Shown here: positions 8,806-18,024 of the stretch, piece after piece
Layout of the letters: each line of letters begins with the position of its first letter
Position numbering within the stretch: the first letter of the stretch is position 1
Assembly (NCBI RefSeq): GCF_004118935.1
Contig: NZ_CP035375.1
Location: 806,001 to 870,000, forward strand
From: Salinibacterium sp. UTAS2018
Lineage (GTDB): Bacteria > Actinomycetota > Actinomycetes > Actinomycetales > Microbacteriaceae
Direction of reading: 5' to 3'
DNA: 64,000 bases
The notes under the pieces: generated by a model
Told to the model about the DNA's origin: nothing
Database searches by the model: none
The model's input: the letters and a program-made list of their open reading frames with translations, nothing else
Program-made: the position numbers and the translations under genes

Positions 8806-9996
8806 TTAGTTGGCCAGCGCCGAGCATTCCGCGAGGCAGCGAACAAATCGACCGGTCTGCCCTGAAAGCTCACGTCGCAGTTCGAGCAGCCGCAACGCAG
8901 CATCGTCGATAACAGCTTCATCGAGCTCACCGTCGGCTACAGCGCGAGCGACCGCGGCGACGATTCCTTCGGTATCAACGGCACCAACGTAGAGCAGCAT
9001 CGTGTTGCCGGCTTCGATCGCCCGCACCGCGTTGGCAACCTGGTCGGAGTATTCAGCGACGCCTGACCGCTCAAGCATGCCCATGTCATCCGTGATGGCA
9101 ATGCCATCGAACCCCAAATCATCACGCAAGATCTCGTGCCAACGGGTCGAGAAGGTGGCAGGCTCGGCATCAACCGCCGTGAAAGCTAAGTGCCCGAACA
9201 TCACCAGTGGCGCCCCCGCGGCAATGCCATTGTCGAAGGGAACCGCGTGAGTTCTTTCCCACTCGTCGAACGCCAACGATGTTGTCGGGATGCTCGAGTG
9301 CGAATCCCCGGGCGCTGCTCCGTGACCCGGAAAATGCTTGAGAGTGGAGAGCACCATCGACTCGCCCAGCACCGCTTCAGCAACGCGAGCCCCGGCATCC
9401 GCTCCGGTTGCCCCAAAGGATCTCTCGTAGATGAAGCTGGACGTGTCGCTCGCGATATCGGCAACAATCCCGAAGTTCACCGAGACCCCAACAGACTGCA
9501 AGAGGGCACCGCGCTCCGCGAATGCGTCGAAGGTTGCCTCAGGAGCTTCAGACCGCAGCTCGGATGCCGAAGCCGCGTCATCCGTGGGCACGCGGCGAAC
9601 GATGCCGCCCTCTTGATCGGTTGCGACGAGCACGGGCAAGTCGGCTTCTGAGCTCAGCGCCGCGGTGTCAGCCTTGAGTTCACCCAGGCTGTTCGGGATG
9701 TTATCCCCCATCAGAATGTACCCGCCGACCTCGAGGAGGTCGCCATCGATCCGATCGCTGGGAGACTCGCCCGGGACGTGCACCATCAGAAGGCTTAACA
9801 CCTTCTGGCGCAGCGACATCGTCGAAAGACGATCTCTCGCGTACTGTGCAACCGGATCGACCTGCACTGCTGCGACGCGTGGGGCGAACGTGGGGCTGGG
9901 CACAATGCCAGAAGGCGATGCTGCTGTGCAACCACCAAGCACCGCTGGCAGAGCGAGCATCACGACGAGCTGATGAATTCGTTGCAGCGTCGTCAT
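8806..9996 (-). CDS. Beta-N-acetylglucosaminidase-like glycoside hydrolase family 3 lipoprotein (NagZ type)
   Basis: 396-aa GH3 enzyme with an N-terminal lipoprotein signal (lipobox LGGC near residue 23), so predicted to act at the outer face of the membrane. The NagZ-type catalytic loop KHFPGHGAAPGDSHSSIP is present, giving the Asp/His acid-base dyad, and the nucleophile Asp is in GIAITDDMGM. The C-terminal Ig-like domain of larger GH3 enzymes is absent, as in NagZ. Expected role: removal of GlcNAc from peptidoglycan fragments during wall recycling. A TACCAT hexamer 6 nt upstream of the ATG suggests a leaderless transcript. Confidence 0.9.
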   Translation of the reverse strand: MTTLQRIHQLVVMLALPAVLGGCTAASPSGIVPSPTFAPRVAAVQVDPVAQYARDRLSTMSLRQKVLSLLMVHVPGESPSDRIDGDLLEVGGYILMGDNIPNSLGELKADTAALSSEADLPVLVATDQEGGIVRRVPTDDAASASELRSEAPEATFDAFAERGALLQSVGVSVNFGIVADIASDTSSFIYERSFGATGADAGARVAEAVLGESMVLSTLKHFPGHGAAPGDSHSSIPTTSLAFDEWERTHAVPFDNGIAAGAPLVMFGHLAFTAVDAEPATFSTRWHEILRDDLGFDGIAITDDMGMLERSGVAEYSDQVANAVRAIEAGNTMLLYVGAVDTEGIVAAVARAVADGELDEAVIDDAALRLLELRRELSGQTGRFVRCLAECSALAN

Positions 9997-10002
9997 GCAG
10001 CG

Positions 10003-10008
10003 ATGGTA
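10003..10008 (-). promoter_or_regulatory. -10 element of a likely leaderless promoter for the GH3 gene
   Basis: On the minus strand TACCAT precedes the ATG at 9996 by exactly 6 nt. Confidence 0.5.
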
Positions 10009-10029
10009 CCCGGGATCAGCGCAGCAGGC

Positions 10030-10518
10030 TTAGGACAGCCACGTGAGGGTGGCGAAGTCTTCCGCGGTCAAGCCGTACTGATCCGTCGCATGGGCGACAG
10101 TTGAGCGCACAGCCGGGTTTCCCCGGTCTTTACGCGTGAGGATGTCGATACCCGCAGGAGTTAAGCGTGAACGGGAGAACCGCAGCACGATCGTATTGAA
10201 AGCCTCGTCTGCGCCCACAACCTGCCAGCGGCTCGTCAGAATTCGCTTCCAGCCGAGACCTCGCCACACGAACTCATCGCCCTGAAGCTGGTCGATACCG
10301 AGAATGGTGTGCGTCTCCCCATCCCGCGTCGTAAAGCTAACGGTGTCGTCGAGAGTGAGCCCCTCGCCCGCTACCAGCTCGTAAGTGAACTCCGGGTTTT
10401 GCCGAGTTCCATCGATCCACATCGGAAAATTGGTCGCCACGACACTCCACGTGCCTGGCAGCTTGGCGGCTAGCGCCGAAGCATCAAAAACTTCACTCAC
10501 GAGTTCAACATAGAACAC
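10030..10518 (-). CDS. Hypothetical protein, possible calycin-like fold
   Basis: 162 aa from GTG 10518, beginning MFYVELVSEVFDASALAAKLPGTWSVV. I do not recognise the family. The sequence is rich in alternating hydrophobic and charged residues consistent with beta-strands (GTWSVVATNFPMWIDGTRQNPEFTYELVAGEG), and the GxW near the start recalls lipocalin/calycin-type barrels, but this is only an impression. No signal peptide, membrane segment or cysteine cluster. It is divergent from the UbiA gene, with 50 bp between starts. The codon pattern looks like its neighbours, supporting a real gene. Confidence 0.6.
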   Translation of the reverse strand: MFYVELVSEVFDASALAAKLPGTWSVVATNFPMWIDGTRQNPEFTYELVAGEGLTLDDTVSFTTRDGETHTILGIDQLQGDEFVWRGLGWKRILTSRWQVVGADEAFNTIVLRFSRSRLTPAGIDILTRKDRGNPAVRSTVAHATDQYGLTAEDFATLTWLS

Positions 10519-10556
10519 GACGGCTGAGAGTCCGCATCGCGACGCGAGCCTCGGGC

Positions 10557-10562
10557 TACTCT
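10557..10562 (+). promoter_or_regulatory. -10 element of a likely leaderless promoter for the UbiA gene
   Basis: TACTCT lies exactly 6 nt upstream of ATG 10569. Confidence 0.55.
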
Positions 10563-10568
10563 TGGCCC

Positions 10569-11390
10569 ATGATGCGTGCGCTTGCCCGGTCGTCTCACCC
10601 CGGCCCCACCGCTGCGGTGACGACCATTGTGCTCGCTTTGGCTTGGGGCTATGGCCTCGAAGGCTGGAGAATCGCCGTCGTGACCGTGATGATTCTCTCC
10701 AACCAGCTGTCGGTCGGTCTCTCTAACGATTGGCTTGACGCTGAACGCGACCGTTCCTCGGGTCGCACCGATAAGCCCGTAGTAGCCGGTGAAGTGTCGA
10801 CCGGACAGGTGGCGAGTGTCGCGATCGGATTGGCCGCGACATCCGTCGTTCTATCAGTACTGCTCGGCCCCTTGGCCGCCGTTGCCCACGCAATTTTTCT
10901 CGCCAGCGGCTGGCTTTATAACGTGGGCCTCAAGTCGACGGTGTTTTCCGTGGCGCCGTACATCGCGGGTTTCGGGGCACTACCCGCCATCGTCACGCTC
11001 GCAGGCCCGACGCCCCAGCTCGCTGCACCATGGGCAATCACTGCCGGAGCGCTCTTGGGCATTGCCGCCCATTTCACCAATGTGCTGCCCGATTTAGAAG
11101 ACGACTCAAGCACTGGAGTTCGGGGGCTACCGCACGTTCTGGGAGCGCGGCTTTCTGCCGCCGTGATTGCCGCGGGACTCATCGGTGCCGGGGTTGCCGT
11201 GGTCTTCGGTCCGGGCGTTCCTCCGAATGCGCTCGCACTGATCGGCTTCGGCGCCACGGTCGCGATCGCGGCAGTGTGCGTTGTGCTGATCGCTCGCGGA
11301 ACGCTTCAGCGCCTGCTCTTTCGCTTAACAATCGCCGCCGCCGCCATCACGGCAGCGCTGCTCGTGCTCTCTGCACCACAACTGAGCTGA
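10569..11390 (+). CDS. UbiA-family prenyltransferase
   Basis: Integral membrane protein of 273 aa with about nine hydrophobic helices. The first Asp-rich motif is NDWLDAERDRSSGRTDKP (about residues 57-74), the NDxxDxxxD prenyl-diphosphate/Mg site, and the second is DLEDDSSTGVRGLP (about residues 178-191). It transfers a prenyl chain to an acceptor such as an aromatic ring or a lipid. The acceptor is not visible; the gene is not beside menaquinone genes, so a MenA role is possible but unproven. A 15-bp direct repeat (11383-11397, 11398-11412) spans the stop codon. Confidence 0.88.
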   Translation: MMRALARSSHPGPTAAVTTIVLALAWGYGLEGWRIAVVTVMILSNQLSVGLSNDWLDAERDRSSGRTDKPVVAGEVSTGQVASVAIGLAATSVVLSVLLGPLAAVAHAIFLASGWLYNVGLKSTVFSVAPYIAGFGALPAIVTLAGPTPQLAAPWAITAGALLGIAAHFTNVLPDLEDDSSTGVRGLPHVLGARLSAAVIAAGLIGAGVAVVFGPGVPPNALALIGFGATVAIAAVCVVLIARGTLQRLLFRLTIAAAAITAALLVLSAPQLS

Positions 11391-11471
11391 CGCTGCCTGA
11401 GCTGACGCTGCCTGGGCCGACCGCGGCCACGGTGACACGTGCCAGCACACCGTTCGCAAGGCCGCGGCTCT

Positions 11472-12857
11472 CTAGGCCAGCGGCGGCGCCACCTCGCTTG
11501 GATCATCATCGAGAGCAGCAGAATTGCGGATGCCCAAGAACGAGGTGAGAGCTCCGGCGAACAACAACGCCGCCGTCACGATCACGACGCGGTGAAAGTT
11601 CGCGGGCGACAGCGAGCCGACCGCGATCACGCCGATGAGCGCCACCGTCACGAGGCCGGCAATGCGCGACACCGCATTGTTGACCGCTGAGCCGATCCCC
11701 GCTTGCTCGGCCGAAATCGCGCCCAAGATCGCCGAAGTGAGCGGAGCGACCGTCATCGACATCCCCACCGAGAACAGGAGCACTCCGGGCAGAACTTGAG
11801 TGACGTAGTTAACTGACTCCCCCATGCTCAAGAACGTGACGTAACCGACGCCAGCTAAGAATGGGCCGAGCGTCATAAACAAGCGCGGCCCGTAGGTACC
11901 GCTCAATCGCCCGAAGAATGAAGAGAGCAGAATGATGGCGAGGGATGAGGGCAGGAACGCGAATCCGGCGAAGGTCGCCGAATAGCCGGCCACTTCTTGC
12001 AAGTAGACGACCATGATGAAGCCGCCAAGGGCCAGCGCTCCGTAGATGAAGAACGTCGCGATGTTTCCGAGGCTGAAGTTGCGGTGACGAAACAGTTCAA
12101 GGGGCAGCATTGGTTGGGCCGCGCGACGTTGCCACACGATGAAGGCAATGAAACTCAGGATGCCGACCACGAGCGGTATGACCACGGCTGGGCTGTTCCA
12201 ACCCAAATTTCCTTGCTCGATGAGAGCGAATACCGGACCGCCGAGCCCGACGATGCCGAGCGCTGCCCCCAGAAAGTCGATGCGCGTGTTCGCTTTACGC
12301 TCATCGCGATGCCCGAGCTTCACGAGCAGCCAGAGCGTGATCGCGATCGGGATGACATTGATGGCGAAAACGAGTCGCCAGCTGAGCAGGTCGACGAACG
12401 CTCCACCGAGTACGGGGCCCACGATGAAGGCGGCACTCGTCCACGCTGTCCACTGCCCGATGGCATGAGCCTGCGCGGTTCCCCGAAAGGTCGACATGAT
12501 CAGCGCGAGCGAACTCGGCACGAGAAGCGCACCGGCGATGCCCTGAACGCCGCGCAAGAGGATGAGCATTTCGGCGCTCGGCGCGATGGCGATAAATACC
12601 GAGGCGAGACCAAAGCCGATGAGGCCGATTCGCAGGATTACCAGACGGCCAAAAACATCGGAGAGCGACCCCGCCAACAGAATGAGCGATCCCAGCGTGA
12701 TGAGATATGCGTCGACAACCCACTGCTGGGTACTCAGCCCACCACCGAGCTCTGAGCTAATGGCGGGCAGCGCAACGTTGATCACTGACCCGTCGAGAAA
12801 CGCAACGAACGACGCGAGAATCGCGATCGTCAGCACAAATCGTTGATCGCGGGTCAT
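11472..12857 (-). CDS. MFS transporter, DHA2 (EmrB/QacA) family
   Basis: 461 aa with about 14 predicted helices, the layout of DHA2 drug:H+ antiporters. It starts MTRDQRFVLTIAILASFVAFLDGSVINVALPAI, containing the family motif LDxTVVNVALP in the form LDGSVINVALP. Motif A-like LAGSLSDVFGRLVILRIGL and motif C-like GVQGIAGALLVPSSLALI are visible. The frame is open further upstream, but similarity starts at ATG 12857. Likely exports a hydrophobic toxicant or metabolite; substrate unknown. Convergent with the UbiA gene. Confidence 0.88.
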   Translation of the reverse strand: MTRDQRFVLTIAILASFVAFLDGSVINVALPAISSELGGGLSTQQWVVDAYLITLGSLILLAGSLSDVFGRLVILRIGLIGFGLASVFIAIAPSAEMLILLRGVQGIAGALLVPSSLALIMSTFRGTAQAHAIGQWTAWTSAAFIVGPVLGGAFVDLLSWRLVFAINVIPIAITLWLLVKLGHRDERKANTRIDFLGAALGIVGLGGPVFALIEQGNLGWNSPAVVIPLVVGILSFIAFIVWQRRAAQPMLPLELFRHRNFSLGNIATFFIYGALALGGFIMVVYLQEVAGYSATFAGFAFLPSSLAIILLSSFFGRLSGTYGPRLFMTLGPFLAGVGYVTFLSMGESVNYVTQVLPGVLLFSVGMSMTVAPLTSAILGAISAEQAGIGSAVNNAVSRIAGLVTVALIGVIAVGSLSPANFHRVVIVTAALLFAGALTSFLGIRNSAALDDDPSEVAPPLA

Positions 12858-12971
12858 AGTGCTATTCAACACCCGTGCGCGGCGCGTTATGCCCGTTCGC
12901 CGCAGCGAACGCTCTCCACTGAGCTCGAAGGTCACCGAATGGGGCAACCGCCGGGCCCATCGCAGCAGACG

Positions 12972-15521
12972 CTAGTCGAGGCGGCTGAAGCCTGTCACGC
13001 GCACGACAGCGATGCCTTCGGCGGCAGACTCGGCGAGATCGACGGTCGCGTTAATCGACCAGTCGTGGTTGCCCTCCGGGTCTTCAATGATTTGCCGCAC
13101 GTGCCACTGGCCGGGCTCCTCGGTGATCGTGATCATTGCGGGACCGCGCGCGTCACCCGCCGTGGAGAGGGTGTCGTGCTCCTCGAAGTAGCGGTCGAGC
13201 GCCTCGCCCCATGCTTCTTCGTCGTAGCCGGCTGCGGCATCCAACTCACCGAGAGCGACCGCGTCGTCGCGGGCCGCCAACTGAACGCGACGGAACATTT
13301 CGTTGCGCACGAGAACACGGAAAGCACGGGCGTTCGTGACGACGGATGCTGGAGCGGGCGGCAACACCGGCTCGCCACTGGTAGCGGAGTCGACCCCGTT
13401 CGTCATAGCCTCCCACTCGTCGATGAGGCTCGAGTCGACCTGGCGGACCAGTTCGCCGAGCCACTCGATGAGGTCGAGCAGTTCGTCGGTCTTGGCGTCA
13501 TCCGGAATCGTTTGGCGCGTGGCACGGTAGGCATCGGAGAGGTAGCGCAGCACGAGGCCCTCACTGCGGGCAAGACCGTAGAATCCCACGAAGTCGGCAA
13601 AGGTCATGGCGCGTTCGTAGAGGTCGCGCACGACGCTCTTGGGGCTCAGGGCGTAGTCGCCGATCCACGGCTGGCTCGCACGGTACATGTCGAAGGCGGC
13701 ATCCAGCAGCTCTTCGAGGGGTTTGGGCCACGTCACGTCGTCGAGCAGTTCCATGCGCTGGTCGTACTCGATGCCCTCGGCCTTCATCGCCGCGACAGCC
13801 TCGCCGCGGGCCATGAACTGTTGCTGCGAGAGGATCGGGCGCGGGTCATCCAGTGTCGCTTCGAGCACGGAGATCATGTCGAGGGCGTAGGTCGGCGACT
13901 CTCGATCGAGCAGGTCGAATGACGCCACTGCGAATGGTGAGAGCGGTTGGTTGAGCGCAAAGTTCGCTTGCAGATCGACCGTGAGGCGAATCTCAATGCG
14001 TTCGTCGAAGCTCTCCACCTCTTCGCCATCCACGATCATGGTGTCGGCAACGCGGTGTTCTTCGACGATTTCGGCGGTGCGCAACGTGCGGTAGATCGCG
14101 AGCGCCTGCTTCGCTAGTTCGCGCTGCTTGTGACGGGGTTCGTGGTTGTCTTCGACGAGAGTGCGCACGTTCGAGAACACGTCGCCGCCGCGAGCGATCA
14201 CGTTCAGGATCATGGCGTGGTTCATGCGCATGTTGCTCGTGAGCTGTTCCGGCTCGGCCGCAATCATCCGCTCAAAGCTGTTTTCGGTCCAGGTAACGAA
14301 ACCCTCGGGTGGCTTCTTGCGCACGATCTTGCGCAGCTTTTTGGTGTCGTCGCCGGCTTTGGCAACGAGCTTGGCGTTTTCGGATTCGTGCTCGGGCGCT
14401 TGAGCGATGACAGTGCCCGCCGTGTCGAAACCAGCGCGGCCGGCCCGCCCGGCGATCTGGTGAAACTCACGGGCGGTCAGTTGACGCATCCGGGTGCCGT
14501 CGTACTTTGTGAGCTGAGTCAGCAGAACGGTACGGATGGGCACGTTGATGCCGACGCCGAGAGTATCGGTTCCGCAGATCACGCGCAGCAACCCGCGCTG
14601 AGCGAGTTGCTCAACCAGACGACGGTATTTGGGCAGCATGCCCGCGTGGTGCACGCCAATACCCGAACGAATGAGGCGCGAGAGCGTCTTTCCAAATACG
14701 GTCGTGAAACGGAAGTCACCGATCGCGTCGGCGATCTGGTCGCGCTGTTCGCGAGATACGACTTTGATGCTGGTCATCGCTTGAGCACGCTCGAGAGCAG
14801 CGGCCTGCGAGAAGTGCACGATGTAAATCGGTGCTTGCCCGGTGGAGAGTAGATCTTCCACGGTCTCGTGGATCGGCGTGATGGCCCACGAGTAGTGCAG
14901 GGGCACGGGACGTTCGACGCCGGTGATGAGGCTTGTCTCGCGGCCGGTGCGACGGCTCAGGTCATCCGCCAACGGCTGCATGTCTCCGAGCGTTGCCGAC
15001 ATGAGTACGAACTGAACCTTCGGGAGGATCAGCAGCGGCACCTGCCAGGCCCAGCCACGATCGGGATCGGCGTAAAAGTGGAACTCGTCCATCACGACTT
15101 GGTCAACGCGCGCATCGGCTCCCTCGCGCAGTGCCAGATTCGCCAGAATTTCAGCGGTGCAGCAGATGATGGGCGCATCGGCGTTCACGGAGGAATCTCC
15201 CGTGACCATCCCCACGTTCTCTGCACCGAACACCTCGACGAGAGCGAAGAACTTCTCGCTCACGAGCGCTTTGATGGGCGCGGTATAGAAGGTGCGCTGG
15301 CCCTGCGCGAGCGCAATGGCGTGCGCGGCAATCGCGACGAGCGACTTTCCCGTGCCCGTAGGCGTCGAGAGGATGACGTTGGCTCCCGAGACAAGCTCGA
15401 TGACCGCTTCGTCCTGAGCGGGGTAAAGCTCGAGGCCGCGGCCGGATGCCCACCCGACGAAAGCGTCATAGGTTGCGTCTGCGTCAAAGGGCGTCGGAAG
15501 CGCATCCAGAAGTGAGGGCAT
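12972..15521 (-). CDS. DEAD/DEAH-box RNA helicase with DUF3516 C-terminal domain (Ski2-like)
   Basis: 849-aa superfamily-2 helicase. Motif I STPTGTGKS (about residue 53), Ia APIKALVSEKF, motif II MDEFHFY (a DEFH variant of DExH), motif III LMSATLGD, and motif VI QIAGRAGRAGFD are all present. The C-terminal 400 residues match the actinobacterial DUF3516 extension. By analogy with Ski2/Mtr4 helicases it should unwind structured RNA, possibly for decay or ribosome assembly, but its role is not established. Predicted leaderless transcript. Downstream MFS gene is convergent in function but on the same strand with its own start. Confidence 0.9.
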   Translation of the reverse strand: MPSLLDALPTPFDADATYDAFVGWASGRGLELYPAQDEAVIELVSGANVILSTPTGTGKSLVAIAAHAIALAQGQRTFYTAPIKALVSEKFFALVEVFGAENVGMVTGDSSVNADAPIICCTAEILANLALREGADARVDQVVMDEFHFYADPDRGWAWQVPLLILPKVQFVLMSATLGDMQPLADDLSRRTGRETSLITGVERPVPLHYSWAITPIHETVEDLLSTGQAPIYIVHFSQAAALERAQAMTSIKVVSREQRDQIADAIGDFRFTTVFGKTLSRLIRSGIGVHHAGMLPKYRRLVEQLAQRGLLRVICGTDTLGVGINVPIRTVLLTQLTKYDGTRMRQLTAREFHQIAGRAGRAGFDTAGTVIAQAPEHESENAKLVAKAGDDTKKLRKIVRKKPPEGFVTWTENSFERMIAAEPEQLTSNMRMNHAMILNVIARGGDVFSNVRTLVEDNHEPRHKQRELAKQALAIYRTLRTAEIVEEHRVADTMIVDGEEVESFDERIEIRLTVDLQANFALNQPLSPFAVASFDLLDRESPTYALDMISVLEATLDDPRPILSQQQFMARGEAVAAMKAEGIEYDQRMELLDDVTWPKPLEELLDAAFDMYRASQPWIGDYALSPKSVVRDLYERAMTFADFVGFYGLARSEGLVLRYLSDAYRATRQTIPDDAKTDELLDLIEWLGELVRQVDSSLIDEWEAMTNGVDSATSGEPVLPPAPASVVTNARAFRVLVRNEMFRRVQLAARDDAVALGELDAAAGYDEEAWGEALDRYFEEHDTLSTAGDARGPAMITITEEPGQWHVRQIIEDPEGNHDWSINATVDLAESAAEGIAVVRVTGFSRLD

Positions 15522-15527
15522 TGTTCC

Positions 15528-15533
15528 ACCGTA
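15528..15533 (-). promoter_or_regulatory. -10 element of a likely leaderless promoter for the helicase gene
   Basis: On the minus strand TACGGT lies exactly 6 nt before the ATG at 15521. Confidence 0.5.
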
Positions 15534-15582
15534 GCCGGGTCACCGGACATCGAAGCGCGACGGGCGCGCTACTAGCGGGCGA

Positions 15583-16476
15583 CTAGCTCAGCGCGAGCAT
15601 CACCGAGGCAGTGAGCGCGAGTGCCATTCCGAGCAATTGCACCCGGCTGACCTTCTCGTGCAGTGTGAAGCGCGCCAACACGATCGTTGCTAGCGGATAC
15701 AGGCTCACGAGTACCGAAACGACGGCCAAGCTCCCGGCTTGCAGTGCGAACAAGATGAAGGCGTTGGATGCTGCCACGAGAACACCACCTGCGGCCGCGA
15801 GCATCCGAGACTGGCTCACACTCACGACGGGGCCGCCCTCGGGCTGGTGATCGAACTGGGCGAAGAAGCGGCGAATGGGACCGCTGAGGCGAGTGAGCGC
15901 GAGTAAGAGCAGCATCGCGACGAGGCCGACCACGATCTCGACGACGGCGGTGGCAAGGCCCGCAGATGCCGGGGCTTGGTCGAGCGCAATGAGAGCAGTA
16001 CCAAGGCCGACACCCGAGACAACGCCGACCACGACGGTTCTCGGGCGAACGCGCGCAGCGGCATCCGAACGGGTGAGCGAGACGAGAAGAGCGCTCATAA
16101 TGGCCAGCACAATGGCGACCCACGCGAGCACGGGCAAGCGCTCGCCTGAGACCGCAGCGAATCCGACCGGCACGACGGCCCCCACCACGGCGATGAGCGG
16201 GGCGACGAGACTCATCGGCCCGTCGGCGAGCGCCGCGTAGAAGGTAAGCAACCCGACGATGGCTGCTACTCCCGCAATGCCTCCCCACAGGATGGCGCCG
16301 GGCTCGAAACTGACGGTGACGAACAGCATCGCGATGAGCAGCGAAACAGCGGCGAAGACATGGATGATCGTGGTCGCCGGCACCACCTGCAAGCGTCGTG
16401 TACTCAAGCCGCCAAAGAAGTCGGAGACGCCGTAAAACACGGCGCCGGCGAGGGCGAGCACAACGCTGAGGATCAT
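15583..16476 (-). CDS. EamA/DMT-family transporter
   Basis: 297 aa with about ten transmembrane helices arranged as two EamA repeats. The second repeat ends SLYPLATIVLARFTLHEKVSRVQLLGMALALTASVMLALS, the usual EamA signature region. The N-terminus contains VFYGVSDFFGGLSTRRLQ. DMT transporters export amino acids, nucleosides or other metabolites; the substrate cannot be assigned here. The ATG lies 6 nt after TATGCT, suggesting leaderless expression, and the gene is divergent from the SDR gene with 69 bp between starts. Confidence 0.88.
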   Translation of the reverse strand: MILSVVLALAGAVFYGVSDFFGGLSTRRLQVVPATTIIHVFAAVSLLIAMLFVTVSFEPGAILWGGIAGVAAIVGLLTFYAALADGPMSLVAPLIAVVGAVVPVGFAAVSGERLPVLAWVAIVLAIMSALLVSLTRSDAAARVRPRTVVVGVVSGVGLGTALIALDQAPASAGLATAVVEIVVGLVAMLLLLALTRLSGPIRRFFAQFDHQPEGGPVVSVSQSRMLAAAGGVLVAASNAFILFALQAGSLAVVSVLVSLYPLATIVLARFTLHEKVSRVQLLGMALALTASVMLALS

Positions 16477-16482
16477 CTCGTC

Positions 16483-16488
16483 AGCATA
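16483..16488 (-). promoter_or_regulatory. -10 element of a likely leaderless promoter for the EamA gene
   Basis: On the minus strand TATGCT precedes the ATG at 16476 by exactly 6 nt. Confidence 0.5.
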
Positions 16489-16534
16489 GAGCCAGCGATG
16501 ACCGCGAAGAGCACGTGAGTGCCGGTGGCGCGGG

Positions 16535-16540
16535 TAGAAT
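16535..16540 (+). promoter_or_regulatory. -10 element of a likely leaderless promoter for the SDR gene
   Basis: TAGAAT lies 5 nt before GTG 16546. This spacing is the reason for preferring that GTG over the GTG at 16519, which lies upstream of the -10. Confidence 0.55.
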
Positions 16541-16545
16541 TGGGT

Positions 16546-18024
16546 GTGCCTAATTCTTCACCCACCCCCGCCCACGGCCCGAGCGAACTCGACCCCGCCG
16601 AGCTTGAGGTTGCCCTCAAAGTGCTGAACCAGATGGTGGGCATGGATGAAGAGCACCCTGACTTTGTCACCGTGCGTCGGGCGACCGCCGCCATGTTCAA
16701 GGCTGTCAAGAAAGAGCGCCGCCTCGAGAAGCGCGCCGCCATCGCTGACGCCGACCGCGAAGTGATTGCTGCAACCGCTACCGGCGCCGCTGACCGCATC
16801 GATGACGAGACTCGCGGCATCCCCATTTCGACGACCACGACCACGCCAACCGCCGGCGAGCTGATCAAGGCTCGCCCCTGTTATGTCTGCAAGCAGCCGT
16901 ACACGACCGTTGATTCGTTCTACCATCAGCTCTGCCCGAGCTGTGCGGCGTTCAATCACGCCAAGCGTGATGCCCGCACTGACCTCACCGGCAAGCGAGC
17001 GCTCCTCACCGGTGGCCGCGCGAAGATCGGCATGTATATCGCGCTGCGTCTGCTGCGGGATGGCGCGCACACCACCATCACGACGCGCTTTCCGCGGGAT
17101 GCCGTTCGCCGCTTCTCGAGCCTGCCCGACTCCGCAGACTGGCTGCACCGCCTTCGCGTGGTCGGAATCGACCTCCGCGACCCCGCTCAGGTCATTGGGC
17201 TCGCCGACTCTGTCGCAGCTCAGGGCCCGCTCGACATCCTCATCAATAATGCGACGCAGACCGTGCGTCGCTCCCCTGGTGCTTACCAGCCTCTCGTCGA
17301 TGGTGAGCTTGCTCCCCTGCCCGACGGCCCGCTGCCCGAGCTCGTGACCTTCGGGCACACAAACGACCCGCACCCGCAGGCCCTCGCGCAGTCGGTGTCG
17401 GCGCATCCAATCTTGGCCGCCGCTGCGACGCGTGCCGAAGAACTGACCGAGCAAGCGATGACGGCAGGCTCGAGTTCACTCGAGCGCCTCGCTGCCGGCA
17501 CCGCGATTGACGCCGGTGGCCTCGTACCCGACCTCGACTCCATCAACTCGTGGACCCAGCACGTCGACCAGGTCGACCCACTGGAGATGCTCGAAGTTCA
17601 GCTCGCGAACACGACGGCGCCTTTCGTGCTGATCTCCAAACTGCGTCCTTCAATGGCGGCGTCAGAGTCGCGCCGCAAGTACATCGTCAATGTGTCGGCG
17701 ATGGAGGGCGTGTTCGGTCGCGGCTACAAGGGCCCCGGGCATCCGCACACCAACATGGCCAAAGCCGCCGTGAACATGCTCACCCGCACGAGTGCCCGCG
17801 AGATGTTTGAGAGCGACGGCATTCTGATGACGAGTGTCGACACCGGCTGGATCACGGATGAGCGCCCACACCCCACCAAGGTGCGGCTGGCAGAAGAGGG
17901 TTTTCATGCGCCGCTCGACCTCGTCGATGGTGCGGCCCGCGTCTATGACCCCATCGTGCGCGGCGAGGACGGCGAAGATCTGTTCGGCATCTTCCTCAAG
18001 GACTACGACAAGAGCTCGTGGTGA
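16546..18024 (+). CDS. Atypical short-chain dehydrogenase/reductase with N-terminal Cys4 motif
   Basis: 492 aa. The first 110 residues are helical and charged, then a Cys4 site reads CYVCKQPY...LCPSC (about residues 111-134), likely zinc-binding. A Rossmann SDR domain follows: cofactor loop LLTGGRAKIGMYIAL (near residue 155) and NNATQT. The expected catalytic Tyr of YxxxK is not seen: the region reads NVSAMEG (Ser present) and then HTNMAKAAVNM, placing Thr where Tyr should be while Lys is kept. An insertion of about 90 residues separates NNA from the Ser region. Substrate unknown. The GTG start fits the adjacent -10. The next gene overlaps by 4 nt. Confidence 0.82.
   Translation: MPNSSPTPAHGPSELDPAELEVALKVLNQMVGMDEEHPDFVTVRRATAAMFKAVKKERRLEKRAAIADADREVIAATATGAADRIDDETRGIPISTTTTTPTAGELIKARPCYVCKQPYTTVDSFYHQLCPSCAAFNHAKRDARTDLTGKRALLTGGRAKIGMYIALRLLRDGAHTTITTRFPRDAVRRFSSLPDSADWLHRLRVVGIDLRDPAQVIGLADSVAAQGPLDILINNATQTVRRSPGAYQPLVDGELAPLPDGPLPELVTFGHTNDPHPQALAQSVSAHPILAAAATRAEELTEQAMTAGSSSLERLAAGTAIDAGGLVPDLDSINSWTQHVDQVDPLEMLEVQLANTTAPFVLISKLRPSMAASESRRKYIVNVSAMEGVFGRGYKGPGHPHTNMAKAAVNMLTRTSAREMFESDGILMTSVDTGWITDERPHPTKVRLAEEGFHAPLDLVDGAARVYDPIVRGEDGEDLFGIFLKDYDKSSW

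Noticed and set aside
12843..13922. Long plus-strand open frame of 359 aa
   Set aside because: Antisense to the helicase gene, which has all conserved motifs; no recognisable similarity in the plus frame.
16558..17454. Minus-strand open frame of 298 aa
   Set aside because: Antisense shadow of the SDR gene, with no motifs.
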